DNA of 64,000 nt from contig NZ_CP010056.1 of assembly GCF_000801315.1 (NCBI RefSeq), positions 1-64,000 on the forward strand, given 5' to 3'. Shown piece by piece: positions 53,656 through 63,004 of this stretch (position 1 is the stretch's first letter; every line of letters starts with the position of its first letter). The position numbers and the translations under genes are program-made. This stretch comes from Hymenobacter sp. DG25B. Lineage in GTDB: Bacteria > Bacteroidota > Bacteroidia > Cytophagales > Hymenobacteraceae. The notes beneath the pieces were generated by a model. That model made no database searches. It was given only the letters and a program-made list of their open reading frames with translations, and had not been told where the DNA came from.

Positions 53656-54756
53656 ATGCCTTGCCTGCCCCCTGTACCGCCCCGGATTTGGCCCCTGCTT
53701 CTGCTGATGACGCTGGCTGGCTGCCAGGACAAGGCGGAGCGGGTAAAACCGGTATGGTCGCCTATTTCGGAGTCGGTGTACGCGGCCGGCACCGTTAAAA
53801 GCGGACGGCAGTACCAGGCGTTTGCCACCGTGGGCGGTGTTATTCAGCAGGTGCTGGTGCGCGAGGGCGACACGGTGCATGTGGGCACGCCGCTGCTGTC
53901 TATTGCCAGCGACGTGCAGCAGCTCAACCAGGAAAATGCTGCCCTGGCCGCCCGCTACGCCGATGTGGCCGCCAACCAAAGCCAGCTGCAGGAAGCGCGG
54001 GAGCGTATTGCGCTGCAGCGCCGCACCATGCTCAACGACGAACTGCAGCTCACCCGGCAGCGCCGGCTCTGGCAGCAGTCCATCGGCACCAAACTTACGC
54101 TCGAGCAAAAGGAACTGGCCTACGCCAGCTCTAAAACGGCCTACGAAGCAGCCGTACTCAGTTACCAGACGCTCAAAAAGCAGCTTGATTTTGCCGCCGC
54201 GCAGGCGCGCAACAACCTTCGGATTGCCCGGCAGCAGGCCGGCGACTTTATCCTGCGCAGCAAAATTGATGGCACCGTGTACCAGCTCTACCGCGAAAAA
54301 GGCGAGGCCGTGACCCCGCAAACGCCGCTGGCACTGCTGGGAGATGCCCGCCACTTTGTGCTCGAAATGCAGGTGGATGAGTCCGATATCATAAAAATTC
54401 GCCCCGGCCAGCTGGTGCTCGTTACGATGGACAGCTACAAAGGCCAGGTGTTCAGGGCCAGGGTCACCTCCATTTCGCCGATGATGAGCACCGGCAGCCG
54501 CACGTTTGAGGTAGATGCGGCCTTCCTGCAGCCCCCGCCGGTGCTGTATCCGTTCGTCAGCTTCGAGGCCAACATCGTGCTGCAAACCAAGCCCAAAGCC
54601 CTGCTCATTCCGCGCCGCCTGCTGGTCGATGACTCCACGGTGCGACGCGCCGACGGTAAGCTGGTGCGGGTGAAAACCGGCCTGCGCGACTACCAGATGG
54701 TAGAAATTTTGGCGGGCCTAACGCCCGCCGACGAACTCACAGCCCCCACGAAATGA
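53656..54756 (+). CDS. ABC exporter adaptor (HlyD/MacA-like), lipoprotein
   Basis: A 366-residue periplasmic adaptor with a lipoprotein signal (TLAGC lipobox). A lipoyl half-domain (VGGVIQQVLVREGDTVHVG) precedes a coiled-coil hairpin of about 120 residues rich in Gln and Arg (ENAALAARYADVAANQSQ). The second lipoyl half (SKIDGTVYQLYREKGEAV) and a beta domain follow. This layout links an ABC permease to a periplasmic or outer-membrane duct. ATG at 53656 starts the signal, while one seven codons upstream is also possible. The stop overlaps the next start by ATGA. Confidence 0.88.
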   Translation: MPCLPPVPPRIWPLLLLMTLAGCQDKAERVKPVWSPISESVYAAGTVKSGRQYQAFATVGGVIQQVLVREGDTVHVGTPLLSIASDVQQLNQENAALAARYADVAANQSQLQEARERIALQRRTMLNDELQLTRQRRLWQQSIGTKLTLEQKELAYASSKTAYEAAVLSYQTLKKQLDFAAAQARNNLRIARQQAGDFILRSKIDGTVYQLYREKGEAVTPQTPLALLGDARHFVLEMQVDESDIIKIRPGQLVLVTMDSYKGQVFRARVTSISPMMSTGSRTFEVDAAFLQPPPVLYPFVSFEANIVLQTKPKALLIPRRLLVDDSTVRRADGKLVRVKTGLRDYQMVEILAGLTPADELTAPTK

Positions 54757-56012
54757 AACTGCCCCTGCTCTACGACGTGGCCCTGTCGTTGCTGCTGGCC
54801 CGCTGGCGGCAGACGCTGGTGGCGGCCATTGGGGTCACCTTCAGCATTACCATGTTCATTGCCCTGCTCAGTTTCATGTCGGGCCTCAACCAGCTGCTTG
54901 ATGGGCTGGTGCTGAACCGAACGCCCCACGTGCGCCTCTACAACGAGGTGAAGCCCGCCCCCCAGCAGCCCGTGGACCGCTACACGGCTGGCCGTAAGCA
55001 GCACAACTTCATTCGCTCCATCAAACCCAGCGACGAGCTGCCGCGAATTCACAACGTGGCGGCCATCATCGCGGCGCTGCGCCACGACCCGCGCGTGCGC
55101 GGCGTGGCCCCCAAAACCCAGGCCCAGGTGTTCTACAATGTGGGCACCATCAACCTCACCGGCACCATCAGCGGCATTGAGGTGGAGCAGGAAGACCGCC
55201 TGTTTGCCTTCGGCGACTACGTGGTAGCCGGCAACCCGCTCAGCCTCAAAACGGTGGCCAACAGCATCATTCTCGGCAAAGCCGCCGCCGACCTCATGCT
55301 GGTAACCGTGGGCGACATTGTGCAGGTCACTACCGTAAAGGGGAACCGCGTGCAGCTGAAGGTGGTGGGCCTGTTCCAGTCGGGCCTGCTCGATATTGAT
55401 AAAGTGCAGAGCTACACCTCGCTGGCCACCGCCCAGAAGCTGCTTGGCGAAGCCAACAATTACGTCACCGACGTGCAGGTGAAGCTCTACGATTTCACCT
55501 TAGCGCCCCGTCTCGCCATAGAATATGCGCAGCGGTACGAGGTACAGGCCATGGACATTCAAACGGCGAATTCGGAGTTCGAAACCGGCACTTTTATTCG
55601 CACGCTCATTTCGTATGCCGTGGGCATCACCCTGCTCACAGTGGCGGGCTTCGGGATTTTCAATATCCTGAACATGATGATTTACGAGAAACTGGACACT
55701 ATTGCCATCCTTAAGGCCGTGGGGTTTTCGGGCACCGATGTGCGACGGCTGTTCGTGGCGGTGGCGCTGGCCATTGGGCTGTCAGGCGGGGCGGTGGGGC
55801 TGCTGTGTGGGTTCGGTCTCTCGGCGCTTATTGCGCGGGTACCGTTTCACCCGGCCTCGCTGCCCGGCGTGCAAACGTACCCGGTCCATTTCGACCCGGT
55901 TTTCTACGCCATCGGGGCGGTGTTCTCGCTCGTTACCACCTATCTGGCGGGTTTTTTCCCGGCCCGCAAGGCCAGTCAGATTGACCCGGTCGTCATCATC
56001 AGAGGCAAATAA
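54753..56012 (+). CDS. ABC exporter permease, FtsX/MacB family
   Basis: A 419-residue membrane protein with the MacB layout: one helix at the N terminus, a large periplasmic domain (residues about 50-280) and three helices at the C terminus (TLISYAVGITLLTVAGFGIF and following, with EKLDTIAILKAVGFSGTDVRR and PARKASQIDPVVIIRGK at the end). MacB-type permeases move proteins, peptides or lipids by mechanotransmission. The start overlaps the adaptor stop, and the ATPase gene starts 1 base after the stop. Confidence 0.92.
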   Translation: MKLPLLYDVALSLLLARWRQTLVAAIGVTFSITMFIALLSFMSGLNQLLDGLVLNRTPHVRLYNEVKPAPQQPVDRYTAGRKQHNFIRSIKPSDELPRIHNVAAIIAALRHDPRVRGVAPKTQAQVFYNVGTINLTGTISGIEVEQEDRLFAFGDYVVAGNPLSLKTVANSIILGKAAADLMLVTVGDIVQVTTVKGNRVQLKVVGLFQSGLLDIDKVQSYTSLATAQKLLGEANNYVTDVQVKLYDFTLAPRLAIEYAQRYEVQAMDIQTANSEFETGTFIRTLISYAVGITLLTVAGFGIFNILNMMIYEKLDTIAILKAVGFSGTDVRRLFVAVALAIGLSGGAVGLLCGFGLSALIARVPFHPASLPGVQTYPVHFDPVFYAIGAVFSLVTTYLAGFFPARKASQIDPVVIIRGK

Positions 56013-56013
56013 G

Positions 56014-56712
56014 ATGGATACGCCTGCCCTGGAAGCCCGGCAGATTATCAAGTACTTCGACGACCCCGTGCGGGTGCAGGTGTTGCACGGCCTCACGTTT
56101 GCGCTGGGCAGGGGCGAGCTGGCGGCCGTGGTGGGCAAGTCGGGCTGCGGTAAATCAACGCTGCTCTACATTCTCTCCACCATGGACACGGCCTATGAGG
56201 GCGAGCTGCTGATTGACGGCGTGCTTATGCGGGGCAAAAAAGAAGCGGAGCTGGCCCGGGTGCGCAACGAGCAAATTGGTTTCGTGTTTCAGTTTCATTA
56301 CCTGCTCAATGAGTTTACGGTACTGCGCAACGTCATGCTGCCCGGCGAAAAGCTGGGCCGACTAGCGAGCGAGGAAATTGAGCACCGGGCCTACGAAAAG
56401 CTGAAAATCCTGGGCATCGAAAACGAGGCCCTTAAAAAGCCCAATCAGCTTTCGGGCGGCGAAAAGCAGCGCGTGGCAATTGCCCGGGCCCTGATAAACG
56501 ACCCGCTCATCATCATGGGCGACGAGCCTACCGGCAACCTCGACAAGAAAAACGGCGAGGTGGTGTTCGATATTTTCCAGGAGCTGGCCGAAACCTACCA
56601 CCAGGCTTTGCTCATCGTTACGCACGACAGCGAGTTTGCCGCTAAAACCCACCGCATTATCGAAATGGAAGATGGGCGTATTGTCAGGCAGGGTTTAGCC
56701 CCGGGCCACTAG
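56014..56712 (+). CDS. ABC exporter ATP-binding protein (MacB/LolD-like)
   Basis: A 232-residue ATPase with Walker [10 protein letters not shown], the Q-loop region [18 protein letters not shown], signature motif [15 protein letters not shown], Walker [10 protein letters not shown] and the switch His in [11 protein letters not shown]. The [13 protein letters not shown] text is typical of the MacB/LolD group. It is the third gene of the exporter operon 53656-56712, so the ATPase is a separate protein rather than fused as in MacB itself. The exported compound is unknown. Confidence 0.94.
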   Translation: MDTPALEARQIIKYFDDPVRVQVLHGLTFALGRGELAAVVGKSGCGKSTLLYILSTMDTAYEGELLIDGVLMRGKKEAELARVRNEQIGFVFQFHYLLNEFTVLRNVMLPGEKLGRLASEEIEHRAYEKLKILGIENEALKKPNQLSGGEKQRVAIARALINDPLIIMGDEPTGNLDKKNGEVVFDIFQELAETYHQALLIVTHDSEFAAKTHRIIEMEDGRIVRQGLAPGH

Positions 56713-56811
56713 TCTAAAAGGTGGGCTGAGCCTGGTTGCTGCCGGACGCAGAATAGCTGGCCGCTGGTGGGCACTACAACCTTGCGCCCCGCCCGGCAGT
56801 ACGCACAGGGA

Positions 56812-58145
56812 ATGAACCGACTCCGCGCCCTATGGCTGAATGTTAACTCCAGTCTATGGTTTGTTCCCACCCTGATGGTGACGGCCGCGACCCTGCTGGC
56901 TTTCGCCCTGGTATTTCTGGATGCCGGTATCCATTACGACTGGCTGCCGGACTACCCGCTGCTGTTTGGTGCCGGCGCCGACGGCGCCCGGGGCATGCTC
57001 ACGGCCATTGCCGGCTCTATGGTTACGGTGGCGGCCCTGATATTCTCCCTGACGCTGAGCACGCTGGCGCAGGTATCGAGCCAATACACCTCCCGGGTGC
57101 TGCGCAACTTCATGCGCGACCGGGCCAACCAGGTGGTGCTGGGCTTTTTCGTCAGCATTTTTGTGTATTGCCTGATAGTGCTGCGCACCATCCGGGGGGG
57201 CGACGAAGGCGGATTTATTCCCGCGCTGGCCGTGCTCATGGGTTTGGTACTGGCCCTGGTCAGCATCGGGGTGCTTATTTTCTTTATCCATCACATGGCC
57301 ACCGCCATTCAGGCCTCCAACATTATCCGCCACGCCACCGAGGAAACCTACGCGGCCATCTGTCGGCTGTTTCCCGATGAGCTGGGCGAGGAAGCCAACC
57401 CCCAGCAGACCCAAGCACTGCAGCAGCAGATCAGCCGCCTGACTTGGCAACCAATACCGGCTGGCGCCACCGGCTATGTACAAAGCATGGACGAAGAAGG
57501 GCTGTTAAACCTGGCGAGGGAGCTGGGCGGTGTGGTACGCATGGAATATGGCATCGGCAGCTTTGTGGCCCGTGGCGCGGCCCTGGTCAGCCTGGCCCGC
57601 TACCAGGAAGGGCCTTTGCTGCTGACCGGGGAGCTGACACGGCAGGTGAACGACTATTTTAGCATCAGCAGCCAGCGCACCATTGAGCAGGATGCCGGCT
57701 TTGGCCTGCGCCAGATTGTAGACATTGCTCTAAAGGCCCTCTCCCGGGTGTCAATGATACTACCACGGCTATCATCGGCATCGACCACCTGGGGGCTGTG
57801 CTCGCACAACTGGCCGACCGTCGTTTCGAAGTACCTTTCCGCACTGACCAGCAGCAGGTGCGCATCCTGGCCGTGCGCCCCACGTTTGAGAAATATGTGG
57901 CCACGGCCTTTGACCAGATACGGCTCAGTGCCGACGGCAACGTGGCCGTTTACCTGCGCTTGCTCACGGCGCTGGCGACCATTGGGCAGCGCGCCCGGAC
58001 GGAGAGCAGGCGCCAGATCCTGCGCCAGCAAGCCGACCTGATTGCCGAAGCCGCCCGCCGCACCCTGGACACGGATTATGAGCGGAAACAGGTGCGAGAG
58101 CGGCTGGCGGATTTAACTCGTCAAGTTGTGGGGAAGAGCCTTTGA
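56812..58145 (+). CDS. DUF2254 membrane protein (frameshifted)
   Basis: A 444-residue protein with two N-terminal membrane helices, a re-entrant or second pair (ALAVLMGLVLALVSIGVLIFFIHH) and a soluble C-terminal half. One C is missing at 57743-57745; adding it restores ALSPGVNDTTTAIIGIDHLG, the conserved DUF2254 stretch, and the frame runs to 58145. As written the product would lose the last 130 residues of the domain. ATG at 56812 is preceded by AGGGA and is preferred to a GTG 15 codons earlier. Function is unknown. It follows the ABC operon by about 100 bases. Confidence 0.87.
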
Positions 58146-58419
58146 AAGTGCGGTTTCGCGTGCTGTATTAGACCATTTCCTGTCTTAAAATGCATGACAC
58201 AGCTTGTTATCAAGTTGTTATAAATCAATATGTTAATCATTGTTTAAAATGTTGATTACCAGGTAGCACTTTGGGGTATAGGCCCATCTATCCTCCAGAA
58301 ACGTGGCTGTTGTGGATGGAGCGGGTAGGCTCCGCTTATTTTAACCTTGTCCTTAACTGTGCAGTAAAGAAGAAGGCGGGTTGCTGTTCGGCTGCCTCTA
58401 CCAGTAACACTTTCTGCGC

Positions 58420-59487
58420 ATGGACGACTCTACCCCCTTTGCTCGCAAGACCCTTACCGTTATCGGTTTGATGGTAGCCGTGCTCGGGCCTTTGGCGCTG
58501 CTGCTGTACGCCTTTCCGGTATTATTCCTGGTACTGGCCGGGGTGTTGATAGCCATTTTCCTACGGGGGCTCAGCAGCCGGCTTAGTGCCCGCACCCGCA
58601 TGTCGGAGGGGTGGGCCCTGGTCTTGGTGCTGGTGGTGCTGGCGGGCCTTATAGCAGGAGTAAGCTGGTGGGCCGGTCCTGCAATTGCCGAGCAGGCCCA
58701 ACAGTTGAGCCGCGAATTGCCCGGGGCCGTGGCCTCGCTGCGCCAGCAGGTGGCTGCCACCTCCTGGGGCCACGAGTTGCTGGGCCGGCTGCCCGATGCG
58801 GATACACTCAGTGATGGAATCTTAGGTAATCAGGGTAGCTGGCTGCATCGCTCCCTGGGCGTGCTTTCCGGGGTGCTGGGCTTTGTTGCCAACCTGTATG
58901 TGGTCCTGTTTATCGGACTTTTCATTACGGCGCAGCCCGGGCCCTATAGGGCGGGCCTTGTGCTGCTGGTACCCCGGGCGGGGCGGGCACGGGCGGGGCA
59001 AGTGCTGGACCTGCTCAACGAGGCGCTGTTCCGGTGGCTGGGCGGTAAATTGTTTTCCATGGCCGTGGTGGGCTTGCTGACGGCTCTCGGCTTGTGGGCA
59101 CTTGGAGTACCGCTGCCGATGGCACTGGCACTTTTAGCGGCTTTGTTTTCGTTTGTGCCCAACTTTGGGCCGGTGCTGGCCATGGCTCCGGCCGCCCTGG
59201 TGGCCCTGAGCAACGGCCCCGACCAGGCGCTTTATGTGGTAGGCCTTTACGTGGCGGTACAGGCGGTGGAAAGCAATTTGATTACGCCGCTGGTCCAGAA
59301 AAGGCTGCTCAGCATTCCGCCCGCTCTCACCCTCATCACCCAAGTGGTGCTGGGGGTGTTCACGGGAGGGCTCGGCCTGGTGCTGGCCACGCCTTTGCTG
59401 GTCATTCTCATGGTGTTAACCAAAACGCTCTACATCCACGATGTACTCGGCGACCCGGTGCCCGAGCAGGAAATGTCGGGAGATTAA
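58420..59487 (+). CDS. AI-2E family transporter (PerM-like)
   Basis: A 355-residue membrane protein with about eight helices. The family text LVLLVPRAGRARAGQVLDLLNEALFRWLGGK precedes helices with GVPLPMALALLAALFSFVPNFGP, then VQAVESNLITPLVQKRL and LTLITQVVLGVFTGGLG at the end. Family members exchange autoinducer-2, Na+/Li+ and protons, or other solutes. The specific substrate is unknown. It is a single gene between non-coding gaps. Confidence 0.9.
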   Translation: MDDSTPFARKTLTVIGLMVAVLGPLALLLYAFPVLFLVLAGVLIAIFLRGLSSRLSARTRMSEGWALVLVLVVLAGLIAGVSWWAGPAIAEQAQQLSRELPGAVASLRQQVAATSWGHELLGRLPDADTLSDGILGNQGSWLHRSLGVLSGVLGFVANLYVVLFIGLFITAQPGPYRAGLVLLVPRAGRARAGQVLDLLNEALFRWLGGKLFSMAVVGLLTALGLWALGVPLPMALALLAALFSFVPNFGPVLAMAPAALVALSNGPDQALYVVGLYVAVQAVESNLITPLVQKRLLSIPPALTLITQVVLGVFTGGLGLVLATPLLVILMVLTKTLYIHDVLGDPVPEQEMSGD

Positions 59488-59742
59488 AGGCGGGTATTCT
59501 CAAAACTGAGTCAACCAATCTATACAAACTGGTGCTTCAAACGCAGCGGCCAACCTGCTTTGAGAGGCCCCAATTTAATGAGGCGATAAGGAAAGCAGCT
59601 AATTGGTTGGCGCCTGAAATGCCATTCTTTTAATAACAGCCAGGTGGTTTCGCGGCGGCTTGCGGTGCGCTAGCAACCTGGCTTACGTATTCCCGGCGAG
59701 CAACCGGTTTTTCGCCTTCCCTGGCGCATTACTTCTTTACCA

Positions 59743-60267
59743 ATGATGATGGAACAAGCCTTCTTTTCTTCCTGGACCAGCATTGCGCGCATTCTGCTCG
59801 TTGGGGTAGCGGCCTATGCCGGATTGGTTGTGCTGCTGCGCGTGTCGGGCAAGCGCACACTGACCAAAATGAATGCTTTTGACCTGGTCGTGACGGTAGC
59901 CCTCGGCTCTACCCTGGCTACGGTACTGCTCACTAAGAGTGTGGCCCTGACCGACGGCCTGACGGCATTTGCGCTGCTCATTTTTTTGCAATTTGTCCTG
60001 ACCTGGCTTTCCATTCGCTCCCGGGCTGTGAGCCGGTTGGTGAAGTCGGAGCCCGCACTGCTGGTTTATCAGGGGCAGTTTCTGCCGGCTGCGCTCAAGG
60101 AGGAGCGGATAACGGAAGACGAAGTACTGGCAAGCCTGCGGGCTCACGGCCTGGCTAGCATCGCCGATGCCGGGGCGGTGGTGCTGGAGACAAACGGTGA
60201 GCTGAGCGTGCTTCGGCACGCGGGCGTGGGCCCGGATTCCGTGTTACGGGGCGTGGCGGGGGCCTGA
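59743..60267 (+). CDS. DUF421 (YetF-like) membrane protein
   Basis: A 174-residue protein with three N-terminal helices, followed by the DUF421 cytoplasmic domain. The conserved GKRTLTKMNAFDLV and TVALGSTLATVLL lie in and after the first helix, and the tail has EDEVLASLRAHGLASIADAGAVVLETNGELSV. Three ATG codons stand in tandem at the start. YetF-like proteins are implicated in spore germination in Bacillus, which cannot apply here; the role is unknown. Confidence 0.9.
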   Translation: MMMEQAFFSSWTSIARILLVGVAAYAGLVVLLRVSGKRTLTKMNAFDLVVTVALGSTLATVLLTKSVALTDGLTAFALLIFLQFVLTWLSIRSRAVSRLVKSEPALLVYQGQFLPAALKEERITEDEVLASLRAHGLASIADAGAVVLETNGELSVLRHAGVGPDSVLRGVAGA

Positions 60268-60360
60268 TACGAGCGCCACGCTAGTGCGGCAATCTGGCAG
60301 CTCGTGCGAGTTGCTAACTTAAGAAATGGCTTGTTCCTGGGGCGGTATGGCCACCTTGAG

Positions 60361-61305
60361 CTACGCCTTGGCGTCGGGAGAGGGCAGCGTTGACCGCGCC
60401 GGAGGCACGTCACCTTTGCCCGCCGGCCAGCCTTCGCGCTGTTGCCGGCGGTTACCGTCGGTGGCTTCGGTTTGGTCGTGCAGCAGGATTTGGCGGGTGG
60501 GAAAGGGCAGGTCGATGCCATTAGCCGACAGTTTGTTCTTAATGGCTTCCAGTACTTTGTCCTGCGCATCCAGCACATCGGCCTGCCGGGGTGGGTCCAC
60601 CCACCAGCGCGCCCGGATGTTGACCGAGCTTTCAGCCAGATCCATCACCAGCGCTTCCGGAGTAGGGTCATGAAGTACCCCCTTTACCTCCCGCATGGCC
60701 TCCAGTATCAGTTCCCGGGCCCGGGCAATGTCGTCGCCGTAGCCAATGCCCACGTCGTACTGCAGGCGGCGCTTGTCATAGGCCGTGTTTACCGTCACAG
60801 CATTGGTAAACAGCTCCGCGTTGGGAATAATAACGCGGCGGCCATCGTAGGTTTTAATGGCCGTGGCACGGGTCTGGATATCCTCTACCGTGCCTTCAAA
60901 ATCCTGATACTTAATCTGGTCGCCAATCCGGAAAGGCTCCGTGAGCAGCAGCAGGATGCCGGCCAGAAAGTTTTGGAAGATGTCCTTGAAGGCAAAGCCG
61001 ATGGCAATGCCCCCCACGCCCAGCGCGCTGACCAGGCTGGTGGGTGTAAAGCCCGGCAGCACAATGGTCACTGTTACAAGTACACCCAGGAGCAGCGTAG
61101 CCACATAGGCCAAGCGGCTGAGCAGCACCCCCAGGTTGTGACTGCTGCTTTTGCCCCGCATAACGCGCTGCACCAGCGCCCGAACACCCCGGGCCAGCAG
61201 CATGAACCCCAGAAATACTACGAGGCCGAAGACGATGTTAGGCAGAGCCAGCATCAGGTCGCGGCCAATCTGGTTGAGCTTCTGCCAGGCAAGGGAAAAA
61301 TCCAT
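60361..61305 (-). CDS. Mechanosensitive ion channel, MscS family
   Basis: A 314-residue channel that opens under membrane tension to release solutes during osmotic downshock. The pore helix region GVGGIAIGFAFKDIFQNF, the EGTVEDIQTRATAIKTYDGRRV beta domain and a C-terminal alpha/beta domain are present. ATG at 61305 is preferred to an ATG 11 codons upstream, because the first helix starts just after it. The gene is alone; the convergent DUF421 gene lies about 90 bases away. Confidence 0.92.
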   Translation of the reverse strand: MDFSLAWQKLNQIGRDLMLALPNIVFGLVVFLGFMLLARGVRALVQRVMRGKSSSHNLGVLLSRLAYVATLLLGVLVTVTIVLPGFTPTSLVSALGVGGIAIGFAFKDIFQNFLAGILLLLTEPFRIGDQIKYQDFEGTVEDIQTRATAIKTYDGRRVIIPNAELFTNAVTVNTAYDKRRLQYDVGIGYGDDIARARELILEAMREVKGVLHDPTPEALVMDLAESSVNIRARWWVDPPRQADVLDAQDKVLEAIKNKLSANGIDLPFPTRQILLHDQTEATDGNRRQQREGWPAGKGDVPPARSTLPSPDAKA

Positions 61306-61640
61306 AGCGGGAGGGTAAGGGTGAATAAAAGAAAGCATTAGTCGGGCTACTGCCAGCGCAGGAGCCGCCTGAGGGAAGCCCCCCTGCGCCCATTGCCCGG
61401 TTGGCAGGAAGCGTTACGCTTAACCGGGTTGCTACTCGTGCCGGGCACATTCTCCCGGCACCGGCGGCAGCTGTATGTACCTTTCCTCAGCCGGTGCAAA
61501 GACCAGCAGGCAGGCGTTCATAGCGTAGTGCAAGGATTGATTTATGGTTTTAAGTAAGCAACGCTGGGTGGTGTGAAAGGGTAAATCCTTTTATACCCCC
61601 GGCTTCCGGCAAAAGTTGAGCTTTGCCCGCTTAGCAGCGC
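61306..61640. other. Intergenic region upstream of MscS
   Basis: About 335 bases holding the mscS promoter. No repeat or RNA gene was found. Confidence 0.4.
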
Positions 61641-61790
61641 ACTCCCACTATCCTGCTGGTTAAAGACGTTGAAACCATCACTTACCAGCATAAGCGGCGA
61701 CTGTCTCGGTCTCTTGTTTCCCACGTGGTGCTGGCTGCTTCCAACGGCGCCCGTGCCCTGGAACGGCAAGGGCTACTTATCCGCCTGTGA
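61641..61790 (+). pseudogene. Remnant of a response-regulator receiver domain
   Basis: The frame reads TPTILLVKDVETITYQHKRR and LSRSLVSHVVLAASNGARAL, matching the first third of a CheY-like receiver (hydrophobic strand, acidic patch, then ASNGxxAL helix). It lacks a start, stops at 61788-61790, and no phospho-acceptor Asp block (LILLD) is readable downstream, although cysteine- and glycine-rich text continues in other frames to about 61970. A decayed single-domain regulator is the best reading. Confidence 0.45.
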
Positions 61791-62222
61791 GTACCATTGC
61801 GGCCAGGAGGGTGCCCATCCGGGCACCTTAAACCGTGAGCCGTTTGCTCCACTTAGCAATAGATTTTGTGTTGATGCCGGGCACTTGGACAGCGCTTGTA
61901 GTCTTCCTGACCACATTGGATACCATGCCGTACTGCCGCTATGGGGGCACTGCCGTGTAGTATGTGTCCTATAACCCGGCACGGAATTACACACCGGAAA
62001 ATACATAAGTACTTATTTATACTATGCAAGGAGAAGCACTTACTCCTCAGAAAAGCACTCCGCAGAGCCAATCAGCAAGGCAGTAAAAAATAATTTAGTC
62101 TGAACTATGTATATACATCAAATGTATATACATTTATAGCGTCATAAGTAATGGCTTAGGCTTTAGCACTTGCAGGCCTGCCATTGCCTCCCATGTTTTT
62201 TCACCCCTAAACCAATCAAATT
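61791..62222. other. Intergenic region with double palindrome upstream of YceI
   Basis: About 430 bases. The 3' half is AT-rich and carries the two palindromes at 62107-62133 (separate entry). The 5' half may be a decayed extension of the receiver remnant. Confidence 0.45.
62107..62133. promoter_or_regulatory. Two tandem perfect palindromes, candidate operator of the YceI gene
   Basis: ATGTATATACAT occurs twice (62107-62118 and 62122-62133), separated by three bases, a 15-bp period. Each copy is a perfect 12-bp palindrome. The pair lies about 90 bases before the YceI start and looks like a double operator for a dimeric regulator such as MarR or HxlR types. Confidence 0.6.
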
Positions 62223-62756
62223 ATGGCCACCATTTGGAAACTAGACCCCGCCCACAGCGAAGTGCAGTTCAAAGTAAAGCACCTGATGATTACCACCGTG
62301 ACCGGGCACTTCACCACCTTTGATGTGGAAGTTACCACTGAGGGAGATGATTTTAGCCAGGCTTCTTCGATTGTCTTCACGGCGGATGTGGATTCTATCA
62401 GCACCAACAATGAGCAGCGCGACACCCACCTGAAATCCGCTGATTTCTTTGATGCCGCCACGCACCGCCAGATTCGGTTTGCGGGCAAGCAGTTCGAAAA
62501 GACCGGCGAAGACACGGCAAACCTGCACGGGGACCTCACCATTCGGGGCGTGACCAAGCCGGTGACGGTGAAAGTGGAGCTGGGCGGCATTGTGGTGGAC
62601 CCCTACGGCCAGACGAAAGCCGGCTTTACGGTAGAAGGTAAAATCAGCCGCAAGGAGTTTGGCCTGACCTGGAATGCCGTGACGGAAGCCGGCTCCGTGG
62701 TTGTGAGCGACGATATTAAGCTGCTGGCAGAAATTCAGCTTGTTAAGCAGGCTTAA
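62223..62756 (+). CDS. YceI family protein
   Basis: A 177-residue lipid-binding beta-barrel protein (lipocalin-like). The family features are TIWKLDPAHSEVQFKVKHLM at the start, STNNEQRDTHLKSADFFDA in the middle and FGLTWNAVTEAGSVVVSDDI near the end. There is no signal peptide, so it is cytoplasmic, unlike E. coli YceI. Such proteins bind isoprenoid chains or are induced by stress. It is single-gene, with a double operator upstream and a strong terminator downstream. Confidence 0.93.
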   Translation: MATIWKLDPAHSEVQFKVKHLMITTVTGHFTTFDVEVTTEGDDFSQASSIVFTADVDSISTNNEQRDTHLKSADFFDAATHRQIRFAGKQFEKTGEDTANLHGDLTIRGVTKPVTVKVELGGIVVDPYGQTKAGFTVEGKISRKEFGLTWNAVTEAGSVVVSDDIKLLAEIQLVKQA

Positions 62757-62788
62757 ATTTCTGCCGGCCATTTAGGCCGCCTTTTTTA

Positions 62789-62860
62789 CCGGACCGCTAT
62801 TATTTCCTGGTGAACCCTAGCTGGTTGACTTAGAGAAAGTAATAGCGGTCCGGCTTTTTA
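62789..62860 (+). terminator. Terminator after YceI gene
   Basis: A 14-bp perfect stem CCGGACCGCTATTA/TAATAGCGGTCCGG with a 37-base loop, followed by CTTTTTA. Confidence 0.8.
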
Positions 62861-63004
62861 TTTCGGATGTACGGCGGAACGCTGAGTACCCTAAGCAGGG
62901 GAAGAGTAGCAGGGTAGTAACCCTGAGGCGCTTACCACCCGCTGCTTTCTGCCGTTTGAGGATATGGCGGAACATCCACCCCGCCCACACGGTTTCTAAA
63001 GCTT

